The position numbers and the translations under genes are program-made. This document shows, piece after piece, positions 46,370-57,314 of a stretch of DNA of 64,000 nt. The stretch lies in contig NC_057813.1 of assembly GCF_018294505.1 (NCBI RefSeq), positions 313,920,900-313,984,899 on the forward strand. The letters are read 5' to 3'. Under the pieces are notes generated by a model. The model made no database searches. It was not told the DNA's origin and worked only from the letters and a program-made list of their open reading frames with translations. Every line of letters starts with the position of its first letter. Within the stretch, counting starts at the first letter, position 1. This stretch comes from Triticum aestivum (lineage: Eukaryota > Streptophyta > Magnoliopsida > Poales > Poaceae).

Positions 46370-47577
46370 CTAACAAGGATTAATAGAAGAAACACCAATC
46401 ATTTTAAGATCTTCATCACTTTTATGAAAGCAATCACTAGAAAACGCTTTTTCTAAAAATTCTCTTTTAGCTCTAAGCATAGTAGTTCTTTTCTTACTTT
46501 CATCCATAGAAACATATAAAGTTTTAATTGATTCGTCAACCTTAGGCACAAAAAATGTCATCTTGAGATTTTCTACATCATGAGAAATTCCATCAATACT
46601 TCTAGACATATGATCAATCTTATTCAACTTTTCTTCTATCGCAACATTAAAAACTTTTTGAGTATTGATAAATTCTTTAATATTATTCTCAAGATCAGAG
46701 GTGTTCCTATTATTATTATAAGAAAGATTACCATACGAATTACCATAATTATTAGAGGAATTACTAGGAAAAGGCCTAGGATTAAAATTACCTCTATAAG
46801 CATTATTATTTAAATTGTTTCTAGAGATAAAATTCACATCTACGGCATCACTATTTTGCTCAATCAAAGTAGACAAAGGCACATCATTAAAATTAATAGA
46901 AGCACTTTTATTAGCAACCAATTTCATAAGAGCATCAACTGTTTCACTCACAGAGGAAATTTCTTCAACCGTATTAACTTTTTTACTAGTAGGAGCTCTT
47001 TCGGTATGCCATTGTGAATAATTTGCCATAACATTGTCTAGAAATTTAGCGGATTCACCCAAAGTAATTTCATAAAAGTACCACCCGCGGTGGAATAAAA
47101 GATTTCTAGAAACAAAATTCAATACCGCATAATAATTTTGTATGATCATCCAAAGATTTAAACCATGAGTAGGACAATTTCTTAGCATCGATTTCATTAT
47201 TTCCCAAGATTGCGCAACATGTTCGTGCTCAGGTTGCTGAAAATTCATGATTTGCATCCTAAGGGAAATAATTTTCACGGGCGGAAAATAATTAGTAATA
47301 AAAGCATCCTTGCACTTATCACAAGAATCAATACTATTGCGAGGCAAAGAAGAAACCCAAATTTTTGCATGATCTCACAAAGAAAATGGGAATAGTTTCA
47401 ACTTCACAATATTATTGTCCACATCTTTTTTATTTTGCATATCGCATAATTCCACGAATGTGTTAAGATGGGACACAGCATCCTCACTAGGAGTACCGGA
47501 AAATTAATCTTTCATAACAAGATTCAACAATGGGACATTAGTATCACAAGACTCTGCACTAGTGGCGGGAGGAGCAA
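46370..47577 (-). pseudogene. Gag of the second Athila element (main part)
   Basis: Gag begins at ATG 56055 (MTQENTKFCDFSNT). It is interrupted after 55981 by the nested element and resumes at 47577. Two nonsense changes lie near 47506 (TAA before FSGTPSED) and 47372 (TGA after FPFSL). The frame is then open for 325 codons. The core block reads FITNYFPPVKIISLRMQIMN, then QPEHEHVAQSWEIMKSMLRN and CPTHGLNLW, the Athila gag pattern. Next comes an Asn/Ser-rich stretch and a coiled-coil segment (NNIKEFINTQKVFNVAIEEKL). It ends at 46370, and the continuing family sequence is out of frame (46398-46150). Confidence 0.88.
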
Positions 47578-48563
47578 TGATGTAGGGTAGAACCCTAGAG
47601 GCCGATCTTTCATGATTGGAGCGAATCCCTATGAGGAACACGAAGAACACGTGGAAGAACGGAGAGAAATCACAAGGGGAAACACTCAAGAACAACTCCA
47701 ATCACACATCCACTAGACAATCAAACACACAAGATCTACAAGGTACATGAACAACGAAGGGAAAGATACAAGGTAAGGTTCATCTCCAAGAGGAGGTCTT
47801 GATGGTATCCTAGATGGATCTTCCCGCAAGGGGGTCTTGATGATATCCCGCAGGATCCTCTCACATGGAGGTCTTGAACTCCATGGGAGTGGTAATCTCT
47901 CTCTCTCTCAAGAGTAGAGGTAGGAGAAAAGCTCACCAAAGAATGAGCTATCATAATTGCTTGCCTAGAAAGGAGGTGGAGGAGGTTTATTTATAGCCCA
48001 AGGGGCAAAGGGGTAAGTGAGGGGGCAGAAAGGGTACATGGGCCTCGGCCCGAAACATTGCATGCAGGCAAGGCCCGGATGATCCGGATGGGGGTCTGGA
48101 TGATCCGGCCGTTGTCCGGATGCTTCGGGAGGGGGCCCGGATGATCAGGCTTCACACGAGGCCTTCGGGTGTCTTCGGTTGCGAGTTATCCGGATGATCC
48201 GGGAGAGGGTCCGGATGATCCTGCTGAGCCCAGATGATCCGGACGGCGGTCCGGACGTCCGTCCTGGCTCCAACAGCCGCTCCGTCTTCTTCTTCTCCTT
48301 TCTTCCGTCTTCTCTTCCATGCTTCCCTCGCGGATGGTGTAGGTGTTCCTTGGCGCTTGCACTCCTCCTTGACATCCGTGAAGCTCCGACAATACCGATG
48401 CATGCCCACGGGAGAAATGTCAAGTAGTACACCATCCTCGAAGGGGTCAAGTGAGCACGTGTAAAGGAGATGATTCAACTTTGTGTATGCAAAGTAGATG
48501 TCGCACGTGTCACTTGCCAAACGGACTCTTGACATGGTGATGTCCATAGGATGCTCCGCATCA
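47578..48563 (-). repeat. 3' LTR of the third gypsy element
   Basis: Minus-strand start TGATGCGGAGCATCC at 48563 and end CTACATCA at 47578. A TATAAATA box reads on the minus strand at about 47996-47987. A cluster of CCGGATGATCCGG-like words is at 48070-48260. Confidence 0.92.
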
Positions 48564-51500
48564 TCCCCTCCCCCTTGGAAAAGATCCGACCTCGGATCGA
48601 AAAACAAATCACCTTGGAAAAGAGATGGCGGTGCCTTGTCGAAGTGGTCGACCACCAAGCACTCATCGTCTAGTAGCTCTAAATGGGCACTCTCCAATGT
48701 TGCACCATCTTGTGATTCCTTCAAAAGGAGCAAATAGAACAAACACTTGGAAAAAGAAATGTGGTTAGCGTTAGTGCAAAACCAAGCATTGAAGAGGTGA
48801 TTCGCCAAACAAGTGTTGTCATCAAGCATAGCATAGGGTGTGACAAAGGATTGTGACATGGCATGTAAGCATATCAATCGAGAACAAGCAAAAATATCAT
48901 GGGAACAAGCATGTAAATGTGAGGTAGATATGCAAATATGTGTGACAAGATCGTAAGCATCTACCTCGAGGTCATAGCAAGCATTCACAAATTGCTCAAT
49001 GAAAGGTCTATGGTAGGCATATGAAGGATTCACAACACCAAATAAAATGAAGTGTCTAAACACATGGGTTAAGTGCAAGACCATCCAAACATAACGTACA
49101 TAGGGTGTAGTGAGTATAGTGTAGCACTCAACACAATATAAAGAGCAATTGTTCATCATGCGTGAGGCAATCAAGTCAAGCATGAGACAAGCAATGGGAC
49201 ATGGCATATGTGAAGAAGTGACATTGTTGCAACCAAACATATGATAGGAGCAAGTAATCCAAGAATTGGATGCAACACACAAGGCATATATATCATGATG
49301 CATGGGAATGTGAAAATGGCAAAGTCAAAGCAAGATCTCTAGCAAGTGCGCAATCAAGTGGTCCAAGATGACCAATAAGTCTCACGGTGCAAGCAACACA
49401 AGTAGTATGATCCGCAATATCCATGATCAAGAAAGATGTCACCTTGAAGGCATGTCCTTGTGCATTCTTCACAATGCCGAAGCGCAAGCAAATGTAGTGT
49501 AGAAGCGAGTCATGGTAGAATGTATGAGGCTCGCTCTCAAGAGCTCGAATTGTCAACTCACGTGAAGTGGAAGTTGAGATGAAGTCCAAGTATCCTACAC
49601 ATGCACACAACAAAACAAAGAGCGTATGCGCATGGTAGAGAAACACATCATCCATCATGATGGTTCTCATCTCTTGCACATAACCTTTAGTAGAACAAGT
49701 GCATGAACAATATGACGCAACAATGGCTATATTCATGGCACTAGGCATATTGTGCAAAGAAGGAAGGCAAGCATGCTTCACAAGAATTATGTCAAAATCT
49801 CCAATAATAGGTGAAAATGCTATGGGGGCAATCTCATTAGCAAGGCTAAATGCATCATTGCACTCAATACATGGCAAATCATCTAGCATGAGAGAGGCAA
49901 CACATGGAGATATATTACAAGAAACAATATGAATCATGTGCAAAGCATATAGATGTTTGTCATCAACCGCATGAGATGAGTAAGTATGAATCATGGGTGA
50001 TGCAACACGAGCAAGCATAGAGATCAAGTCGTGCAAACTAGTGGAGCGAAGATGAAACACACTAGAGTAAATCATGGCAATCATGTCATGTGAGCAAATA
50101 ATAGGCATAGACAATGCACATGACATATCACAAGGACGAACACAAAGCAAGATGAAAGTATCATCATAGGGATGGGTCACAAATGGAACATGGCAACAAC
50201 AAGTGAATATCTCCACCAAGCTTGCAAATACACCTAAAAGTATGAGAGTCAATCATCATGTGTAAAGCAAAGCATGGGTCACAAATGCATGGCAAAGGCA
50301 TTGTAATGAGCATATCATGCAAAGTGAACATGGCAAGATGGACAACAACCCATAGCCAAGTGAGGGCCATGTAGAAGAAATGCGCTAAGTCTTTGCGTGA
50401 AGAGAGCGGTGGGAAAGACAATCCATGGGATCCCAAATCATCGTTGCTCTCTAGAGCTCGTTTTGTCAACTCGTGGGATTGCATGGTTGACAACTATTCA
50501 TGGGTACCTACACAAAAGAGACACAAACCGAAAAAATTATGTGCATGGTAAATGTACACATCATCCATCATGATATGTATGTGCACATGTGAGTTAGCAC
50601 AAGATAAGCATTGCTCAAAGAAATTTGATGCATGGTATAAGAACATGTCATCCATCATGAAAGAATAGTTATTATGTATGACACAATGGGGACACAAATT
50701 GAGCATACAAATATATGGCCCATCAATATCATGTTCATGCATGGGGAGCATATGGTGCACACAAGTATTGGGATCATGTAATGGATAGGATGAATCAAAA
50801 TCTCCTAACATGTATGAGGAAACTATGTGGGTCTCCTCATGAGCAATATTGGAAACATCATATGGAGAAAATGGACAACGTCCAAAACAATGCATATCCG
50901 CAGCTAGGTGGTCATGGCATGGCATATGAGATAAATTATGCAAAGGGAGCATATCAATATCATCACAAGAAAACAAATGCCAATAACCATGGGCTTGTCA
51001 TCTATGCCATATGTGAAAATTGGGTTCATTTTAATGGCATATGCATAGTCACTATGAAGAGATTGCAAATAAGACATATGGTTGATCTCATGCATAGCAT
51101 ATGACAAGTCAAGCAGATTATCAAGCATGATGTGACCTAAAGAATTGTCACAAGAAATCCTATGTAACATGGCATCACAACTAATAGACTCCGCATGAGA
51201 ATCATCATACTCATCATAAATGGGCAAATCATTGCATGGTGAAATCATACTAGCATGAAGCATGGTACTAGGTGGATCAACATCATGCAAGCAATCGATG
51301 TCAAGAATGTCCACTAGTGGGACTAGAGCATCACCTTCACCTATGTTACCTTGTTCATTCCACTCAAGTGGTGTAGGTGAGGTGGGAAAGACCAAATGGT
51401 GGTCATCTTCATCTTGATGGAACCATGTGGGGGGTGCATCATATTCCACCATGGCCATTGTCTTGTCCAAAGTGAGGAAGAAGTCGTCAAGGATCGGTGC

Positions 51501-52072
51501 GTCATCATAAATGGGACCTAGCACCAAATGAGAAGACACAATAGAGGTAGAGGTCAAGTTGTTAGAAATGCAAATGACCTCACAAGACCTATCAACTATC
51601 ACTCTCTCTCTATATGGTGGTTCACTCACTCCCTCAAAGTAGGTGCACTCAATGTCACATATGGTGGAGTCACTCATCTCACTCAAGGGTGGGGGTTGTG
51701 GCTCTCCTCACATGGGAATTGTGGCAACTCATCATATGTGGGGCTAGTGGTGAACTTGCTCTCACTCTCAATATGGTGGCACAAGTCACTCAAGTCATCA
51801 TACGTCGCCGTGGTTGAAGGGAAAATCCCATGCTCAACCATCTCGTCATCATCACCGTGGATGAAGGCCGAAGATGGCACCTCATCACTCTCCTCCATGA
51901 CCGAATGGAAAATCCCATGCGCGATCATCTCGTCATCGTCGTCGTGGATGAAGGCCGAAGATGGCACATCATCACTCTCGCCTCCTAAGATGGAAGCATC
52001 ATCCTTGCTCACCACCTTGTTGCTCACCTCCAAAGCTTGGTCCTTGAAGGTCTCCGTAGTCGTAATCATCAT
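48563..52072 (-). pseudogene. Long second ORF of the third gypsy element, rich in His, Met, Cys and Asp
   Basis: Successive open frames (52072-51683, 51686-50904, 50976-50494, 50493-50164, 50252-49293, 49303 into the LTR) tile the minus strand without large gaps, as expected of one protein of about 1100 residues broken by a few frameshifts. The N-terminus is acidic with a 29-residue tandem repeat (VPSSAFIH-DDDDEM), followed by LPIYDEYDD and CDAMLHRISCDNS. Further on, MMDDVFLYHAH or a close form recurs about three times. I know no domain. A diverged second copy at 19.3-20.4 kb keeps the same frame, which supports real coding. The role is unknown; it sits where pol would be. Confidence 0.65.
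51821..51994. repeat. 87-bp in-frame tandem duplication in the second ORF
   Basis: gaaaatcccatg... (51821) repeats at 51908 with several substitutions. The period of 87 is 29 codons. Both copies encode the acidic SDEVPSSAFIH plus DDDDEM block. Confidence 0.8.
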
Positions 52073-52138
52073 TGCACCGTCTTGAAAAAGAGTCGAAGTA
52101 GACTCGGCATCATCAATGCCACAAAGAGGGATGGCGGT

Positions 52139-53167
52139 TTAGTTGCACTTGGGAGCATTGTCTTGGAGCTCGTCGGGCTTGGACATCGTGGTGGTACTAG
52201 CCTCATGCTTGTGGTAGAGCTTGGTCACCGTGAAGTGTGCTTGGGGTGGAGAAGCCTTGGCCTTCATGAGTTCTTGTTCTGCCTTGAGAGCACCAATGTA
52301 GTAGTCGTCGAGGGACTTGTAGTTCTCGAGGAAGATAGTCTTGGAGATGTCGTTGTTCAATCCCATCATGAAGTGGAACTTCATCGAAATGGGGTCGTCC
52401 ACGCCGGCTCGTCGCAAGGCAATCTTTATCTCCTTGAAGTACTTGTCGATGGACTTGTATCCTTGGATGGTGTTCTCCAAGTGGTGTCGAAGTTGTTCCG
52501 TGTAGGTTGGAGGCACGAACTCTCGCTGCAAAGCTCTCTTTGTCTTGGGCCAAGTCATCTTGTAGCTCCCCGAAGGTGTGTGAAGCCACCATGTCGAGGC
52601 GTAGTCATGGAAGTTTCTTGTGGCGCACTTCACTTGATCTTCAGGATGGACTTGATGTAGCTTGAGGTAGTCGTCCATCAAACGCTCCCACTCGAGGTAC
52701 TCCTCGGGTTCTAGAGTCCCATAGAAAGGAATCTCATGGTCGGTGTCGAGGTCGTAGTAGCTCGTGGAAGTCGCGGACTTGAGCTTGGGGAGCTTCTCTT
52801 GAGTGTAGTCTTGGGGTGCTTGTTTGCGAAGATGCCGTATGTCCGTAGGCGAAGATGCCTTGAAGTCGCTTGGCGAAGATGCCAAGGGAGATGGTGAAGT
52901 GTTTGAGCAGTTGTTGGTGTAGAGCTCTTGACCTTCACATTCTTGTTGGTGATGGTGTCGATGCCGATGTGATCTTGCCGGAGATGGTAGCTCGGAAGTA
53001 TGTGCTCTTGAGGATCTTGTCGAAGACGAGGAAGATCGCTTGTAGGACTTGATGAGGGCTTTGATCTCCTCCATTTGAGCTTGCATCTTGGCGTCGGAGT
53101 TGTTGTTCATGGCATCGAACTTGTTGTTGTTGTTGTAGACCGAAGGTGAAATGCCTTTCCTATCCAT
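52139..53167 (-). CDS. Gag of the third gypsy element
   Basis: Start chosen at ATG 53167 (MDRKGISPSVYNNNNKFDAM); the frame is open further to 53257. An Asn/Ser/His-rich disordered N-terminus (about 120 residues, including RSHRHRHHHQQ) precedes the gag core: EPEEYLEWERLMDDYLKLHQ, VKCATRNFHDYASTWW, then MTWPKTKRALQREFVPPTYT and LENTIQGYKSIDKYFKEI. That is the Retrotrans_gag pattern of gypsy elements. No zinc knuckle follows before the stop at 52139. About 343 codons without a stop, so this is the most intact protein in the window. It would form the virus-like particle, for which partners from an autonomous relative are needed. Confidence 0.85.
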   Translation of the reverse strand: MDRKGISPSVYNNNNKFDAMNNNSDAKMQAQMEEIKALIKSYKRSSSSSTRSSRAHTSELPSPARSHRHRHHHQQECEGQELYTNNCSNTSPSPLASSPSDFKASSPTDIRHLRKQAPQDYTQEKLPKLKSATSTSYYDLDTDHEIPFYGTLEPEEYLEWERLMDDYLKLHQVHPEDQVKCATRNFHDYASTWWLHTPSGSYKMTWPKTKRALQREFVPPTYTEQLRHHLENTIQGYKSIDKYFKEIKIALRRAGVDDPISMKFHFMMGLNNDISKTIFLENYKSLDDYYIGALKAEQELMKAKASPPQAHFTVTKLYHKHEASTTTMSKPDELQDNAPKCN

Positions 53168-53257
53168 CACAAGACTCGAGTAGAGGTGAGTAGGAAATGA
53201 GATAAACAATACCAAGTTACCTTTCCCAATATTGAGGATGTATCCCATTTCACTCAA

Positions 53258-54996
53258 TGTGAGATGAAATAATAGCGGAATTAGTACCGGACTTGTTCAC
53301 TCACACCTATCAAGTAAAGCTTATGGTGTAGCTCAGTGAGGATAGTGGCACAAAAATTTAATGTCAAAATGTCAACAAGAGTCAATAATGTTGAAAGAGA
53401 TTCACAAATTTGCAAGTGAAACAAGTAGACCAATAGCAAAGAATGGCACACGGAAACACACACACACGGATAGATAAATGGGGTCGTGCAACCAAGGAAT
53501 GAGCACAAAATGTGGAATCCACAGAAAACGCTCATGTTGCACAACTCAAGAGAGACGCTAGCACGGTTGCTCAATAGGCAGATACGACACTTGTGCACAA
53601 CCTATAAGATGCAAAATGGATAAACTCTCTATCCCAAGTATGCTATCTAAGTATGGTTCCCGGTGTTCTCTCAAGATGATCCAAGATGATCGGATATGAC
53701 AATCTTATGTGCAATGTGGTATGATGTTATGGAACTTGCTGACAAGCTTCTTTGCTCTCTTTCTTTTGCTTAAAAGCTTTATTCTTTTTTTTTGTATGGC
53801 CACTTTTGCACAATGCACAAACCAAGATAGCAATTGTGTATATGCGGGAACAAACTTGTGACACAAGATATGATACCAATATATACACCACGATGATATG
53901 GTATGTATGCTATGGGAAGTATGATCACTAATGTGCACAAGTCATGTTGCCGGCAATACTCAAATGGCTAGTCTCGATAGGCAAGTAACGCAAAATGGGC
54001 TAGGGGTTAACAATGCAATTGCAAGGGGAATATACAATGGTGCCGTCGAGGTTACCGTCCTTTGCGATGATGAGTGGCGGTGTTCTTGATGTAGATACCA
54101 AGATGATGGAGACTTGTCCCTAAGTAGCCGAAACACCTTAGGAAATAGAAAAACTGCAAACTCAAAATCTCAAATGACAAATGTCAAATGGTGGTAGCGG
54201 GAAAGCGGTGGTGGTTGCGGAAACTCAATGGGATTGCAGGAATGCAATGATGGCTTTTGAGACGCAATGCGAAAGTGGAGGGTAAGGTGGTGGACTATAC
54301 ACGGTGTCGGAGTTGAAGCAATGGTCCCTAAGTAGCTGAAACACCTTAGGAGACTCGAATCACAACTCAAACAACCTCAAATGCTAAGGGGAACAAAATG
54401 GGTTAGGTTGCGATGATCGGTGGTGGCTATGCAGATTATATGGTGGAGGGCCTAGGTAAATTTTCCAAATTTTGGAAACTTTGGTGGAGTCAAATGGTGT
54501 TGGAACCTATCTATATGGATGGGGGATGTCAATAGTTACTCAACGAGCTAAAGAAGGCGAAAATCAGACTCCGGATGTGGAAGTTATGGGCAAAACGGTG
54601 AAACTCAGAACGCTGAAACTGGGTTGGGCGGTAGTACCGCTTGTGGTGCTCAGCGGTAGTACCGCTTGGAGGGGCGGTAGTACCACTTGTGTCGGGATTC
54701 TTCGCAGATCGAATCGAGGCGCGATTTTAGGGCGGAAATGGATGATTTCGGTGGCAAAATTTGACGAATTTCATGGATGGAAGGTGGGGAAACTTGGGGA
54801 GATGCTAGATCCACTAGAAACCAAGCAAATCCATGGATCAAAATCAATAAAACATCATCAAACCAACAAATCACAAAAAAATTGGGGCTATTTTTGGTGG
54901 GGATTTTCGGATTTTAGGACGAAATCAAGCAAAAGAAGGCTAGAAAAAGAGGGGTAGGGGCTCCAAATTCGTGATCAACCTTGCTCTGATCCGAGA
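53258..54996 (-). other. Leader of the third gypsy element
   Basis: 1.7 kb, unusually long. There is no convincing ORF in either strand (the plus-strand ORF 54472-54957 has no domain). It contains GCGGTAGTACCGC words at 54628-54686 and a pair of cccttaggaaa/cttaggagac-type repeats (54118, 54328). Confidence 0.6.
54628..54686. repeat. Three GCGGTAGTACCGC near-palindromes
   Basis: 54628-54640 and 54653-54665 are exact. 54674-54686 has one change (GCGGTAGTACCAC). Each is a 6-bp inverted repeat around one central base. Confidence 0.85.
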
Positions 54997-55980
54997 TGAT
55001 GTATGGTAGAACCCTAAAGGCTGGTCTTTCACGATTGGAGCGGATCCCTACGAGGAACACGAAGAACACGGGGAAGAACGGAGAGAAATCACAAGGGGAA
55101 ACACTCAAGAACAAGTCCAATCACACATCCACTAGACAATCAAACACACAAGATCCACAAGGTACATGAACAACAAAGGGAAAGATACAAGGTAAGGTTT
55201 ATCTCCAAGAGGAGGTCTTGATGGTATCCTATACGGATCTTCCCGCAAGGGGGTCTTGATGATATCCCGCAGGATCTTCTCACATGGAGGTCTTGAACTC
55301 CATGGGAGTGGTAGTCTGTCTCTCTCAAGAGTAGAGGTAGGAGCAAAGCTCACCTAAGAATGAGCTATCATAATTGCTTGCCTAGAAAGGAGGTGGAGGA
55401 GGTCTATTTATAGCCCAAGGGGCGAAGGGGTAAGTGAGGGGGCAGAAAGGGTACATGGGTCTCGGCCCGAAACGTTGCACGAAGGCAAGGCCCGGATGAT
55501 CCGGATGGGGGTCTGGATGATCCGGCCGTTGTCCGGATGATCCGGGAGGGGGCCCGGATGATCCGGCTTCACACGAGGCCTTCGGGTGTGTTCGGTTGCA
55601 AGTTATCCAGACGATCCGGGAGAGGTTCCGGATGATCCGATTGAGCCCGGATGATCCGGACGGCGGTTCGGATGTCCGGCCTGGCTCCAGCAGCCGCTCC
55701 ATCTTCTTCTTCTCCTTTCTTTCGTCTTCTCTTCCATGCTTCCCTCGTGGATGGTGTAGGTGTTCCTTGGCGCTTGCAGTCCTCCTTGACATCCGTGAAG
55801 CTCCGACAATACCTATGCATGCCCACGGGAGAAGTGTCAAGTAGTAAACCATCCTCGAAGGGGTCAAGTGAGCATGTGTAAAGGAGATGATTCACCTTTG
55901 TGTATGCAAAGTAGATGTCGCACGTGTCACTTGCCAAACGGACTCTTGACATGGTGATGTCCATAGGATGTTCCGCATCA
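54997..55980 (-). repeat. 5' LTR of the third gypsy element
   Basis: It matches the 3' LTR along its length and carries the same CCGGATGATCCGG cluster at 55490-55680. Confidence 0.92.
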
Positions 55981-56272
55981 AGCAATCAGAGTGCTAATAA
56001 AATCATTGTTGTTGGTATTGGAGAAATCGCAGAACTTGGTGTTCTCTTGAGTCATCGTGACTACGCAACAAGATTGCACTAAAAAACAGATCTGACGAGA
56101 AAACATCGAACGAAAAAGAGGGAGAATAAAACGACAAATTATTGTGAAGTGGGGGAGAGGAAAACAAAAGGAAAAGGGAAAATAATGTAAATTGCAAGGA
56201 GATGAGATCTGTGATTAGGAACCTGGTAGATGTTGATGATATATCACCGGCAACGGCGCCAGAAATTCCTTT

Positions 56273-57309
56273 TGATGCGGCTTGAACTATGTTGGTATTT
56301 CCCCAAAGAGGAAGGGATGATGCAGCACAACTACGGTAGGTATTTCCCTCAGTGATGAGACCAAGGTTAGCGAACCAGTAGGAGAACCATGCAACACCAC
56401 GTAAACAGCTCCTGCACACAAAGAACAGATACTTGCAACCCGACGTAAGAGAGGGGTTGTCAATCCCTCACGGGTAAAAGGATAGGTAAAATTGTAGTAG
56501 ATTGGATAAATAGATATCGCGGGAACACGAGATAAAATAAATAAATAAATATTGTAGCAAGGTATTTTTGATTGGATAAATAGATCTCGTGGGAACGTGA
56601 GATAAAATAAATAAATAAATAAATAAATAAAAATTGCAGCAAGGTATTTTTGTGCTTTTGGATAAATAGATCTAAAAATAAAGCAAATAAAAATATATCT
56701 CGAAGGAAAATATGATAAGGAAGAGACCCGGGGGCCGTAGATTTCAATAGTGGCTTCTCTCGAGAAAAATAGCATACGGTGGGTAAACAAATTACTGTTG
56801 GGCAATTGATAGAACTACAAATAATCATGACGATATCCAGGCTATGATCATTATATAGGCATCACGTCCAAGATTAGTAGACCGACTCCTACCTGCATCT
56901 ACTACTATTACTCCACACATTAACCGCTATCCATCATGCATGTAGTGTATTAAGTTCATGGAAAAACGGAGTAATGCAATAAGAACGATGACATGATGTA
57001 GACAAGATCTATTCATGTAGGAATTAGACGCCATCTTGTTATCCTTCAGGTACTTTCTTTGCCCATAGTGTGCCTTCTGGTCCGGAAAAAATCACCAAAA
57101 AGTTTTGCTGCATTTGGACTCTGTTTGGTATTGATTTCCTGCGAAATAAAAAAAACAAGCAAAAACAGCAACTGGCACTGGGCACTATATCAATAGGTTA
57201 GTCCCAAAAAATGATATAAAGTTGCTATAAAATGATTGTGAAACATCCAAGAATGATAATATATTAAAACATGGAACAACAAAATTATAGATACGTTGGA
57301 GACGTATCA
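56273..57309 (-). repeat. 5' LTR of the second Athila element, internally rearranged
   Basis: Only 1037 bp. Relative to the 3' LTR it lacks a block of roughly 600 bp at about 57045, and it contains an extra copy of about 75 bp (gattggataaatagat...aaggtattttt) around 56500-56650 with AAATA runs. Such asymmetry must have arisen after insertion. Confidence 0.85.
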
Positions 57310-57314
57310 GCGGC

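Larger units (their letters stand above)
47578..55980 (-). mobile_element. Third gypsy element: gag plus long unusual ORF, no pol
   Basis: LTRs are at 47578-48563 (3') and 54997-55980 (5'), 986 and 984 bp, with target duplication AGCAA (47573-47577, 55981-55985). A polypurine tract AAGGGGGAGGGGA abuts the 3' LTR (48564-48576), and a decayed iMet-type primer site (CGGATCAGAGCAAGG) abuts the 5' LTR. It carries gag (53167-52139) and then a about 3.5-kb second reading frame (52072-48563). No protease, RT or integrase is visible, so it is non-autonomous. It is the youngest layer of its nest. Over the first about 215 LTR bases I count about a dozen differences. Confidence 0.93.
41733..57309 (-). 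mobile_element. Second Athila-lineage gypsy element, hosting another gypsy element
   Basis: LTRs lie at 56273-57309 (5') and 41733-43300 (3'), with target duplication GCGGC on both sides. A tRNA-Asp primer site (TGGCGCCGTTGCCGG, minus strand, about 56258-56244), a gag ORF, a protease remnant and a long non-coding 3' part follow. No RT or integrase is present. Its gag was split by a third gypsy element (47578-55980). It is related to the first Athila element, whose primer site, DLGA protease and 3' region match, but keeps the gag core lost there. Confidence 0.93.

Noticed and set aside
48152..48562. C-terminal extension of the long ORF into the 3' LTR as real coding
   Set aside because: The LTR part overlaps U3 with repeated CCGGAT words, and equal frames in the 5' LTR copy (55985-55569) show it is just LTR read-through.
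54472..54957. 161-codon plus-strand ORF in the third gypsy element leader
   Set aside because: It is antisense to the element, has no homologous copy and includes the palindromic repeats. There is no support beyond being open.
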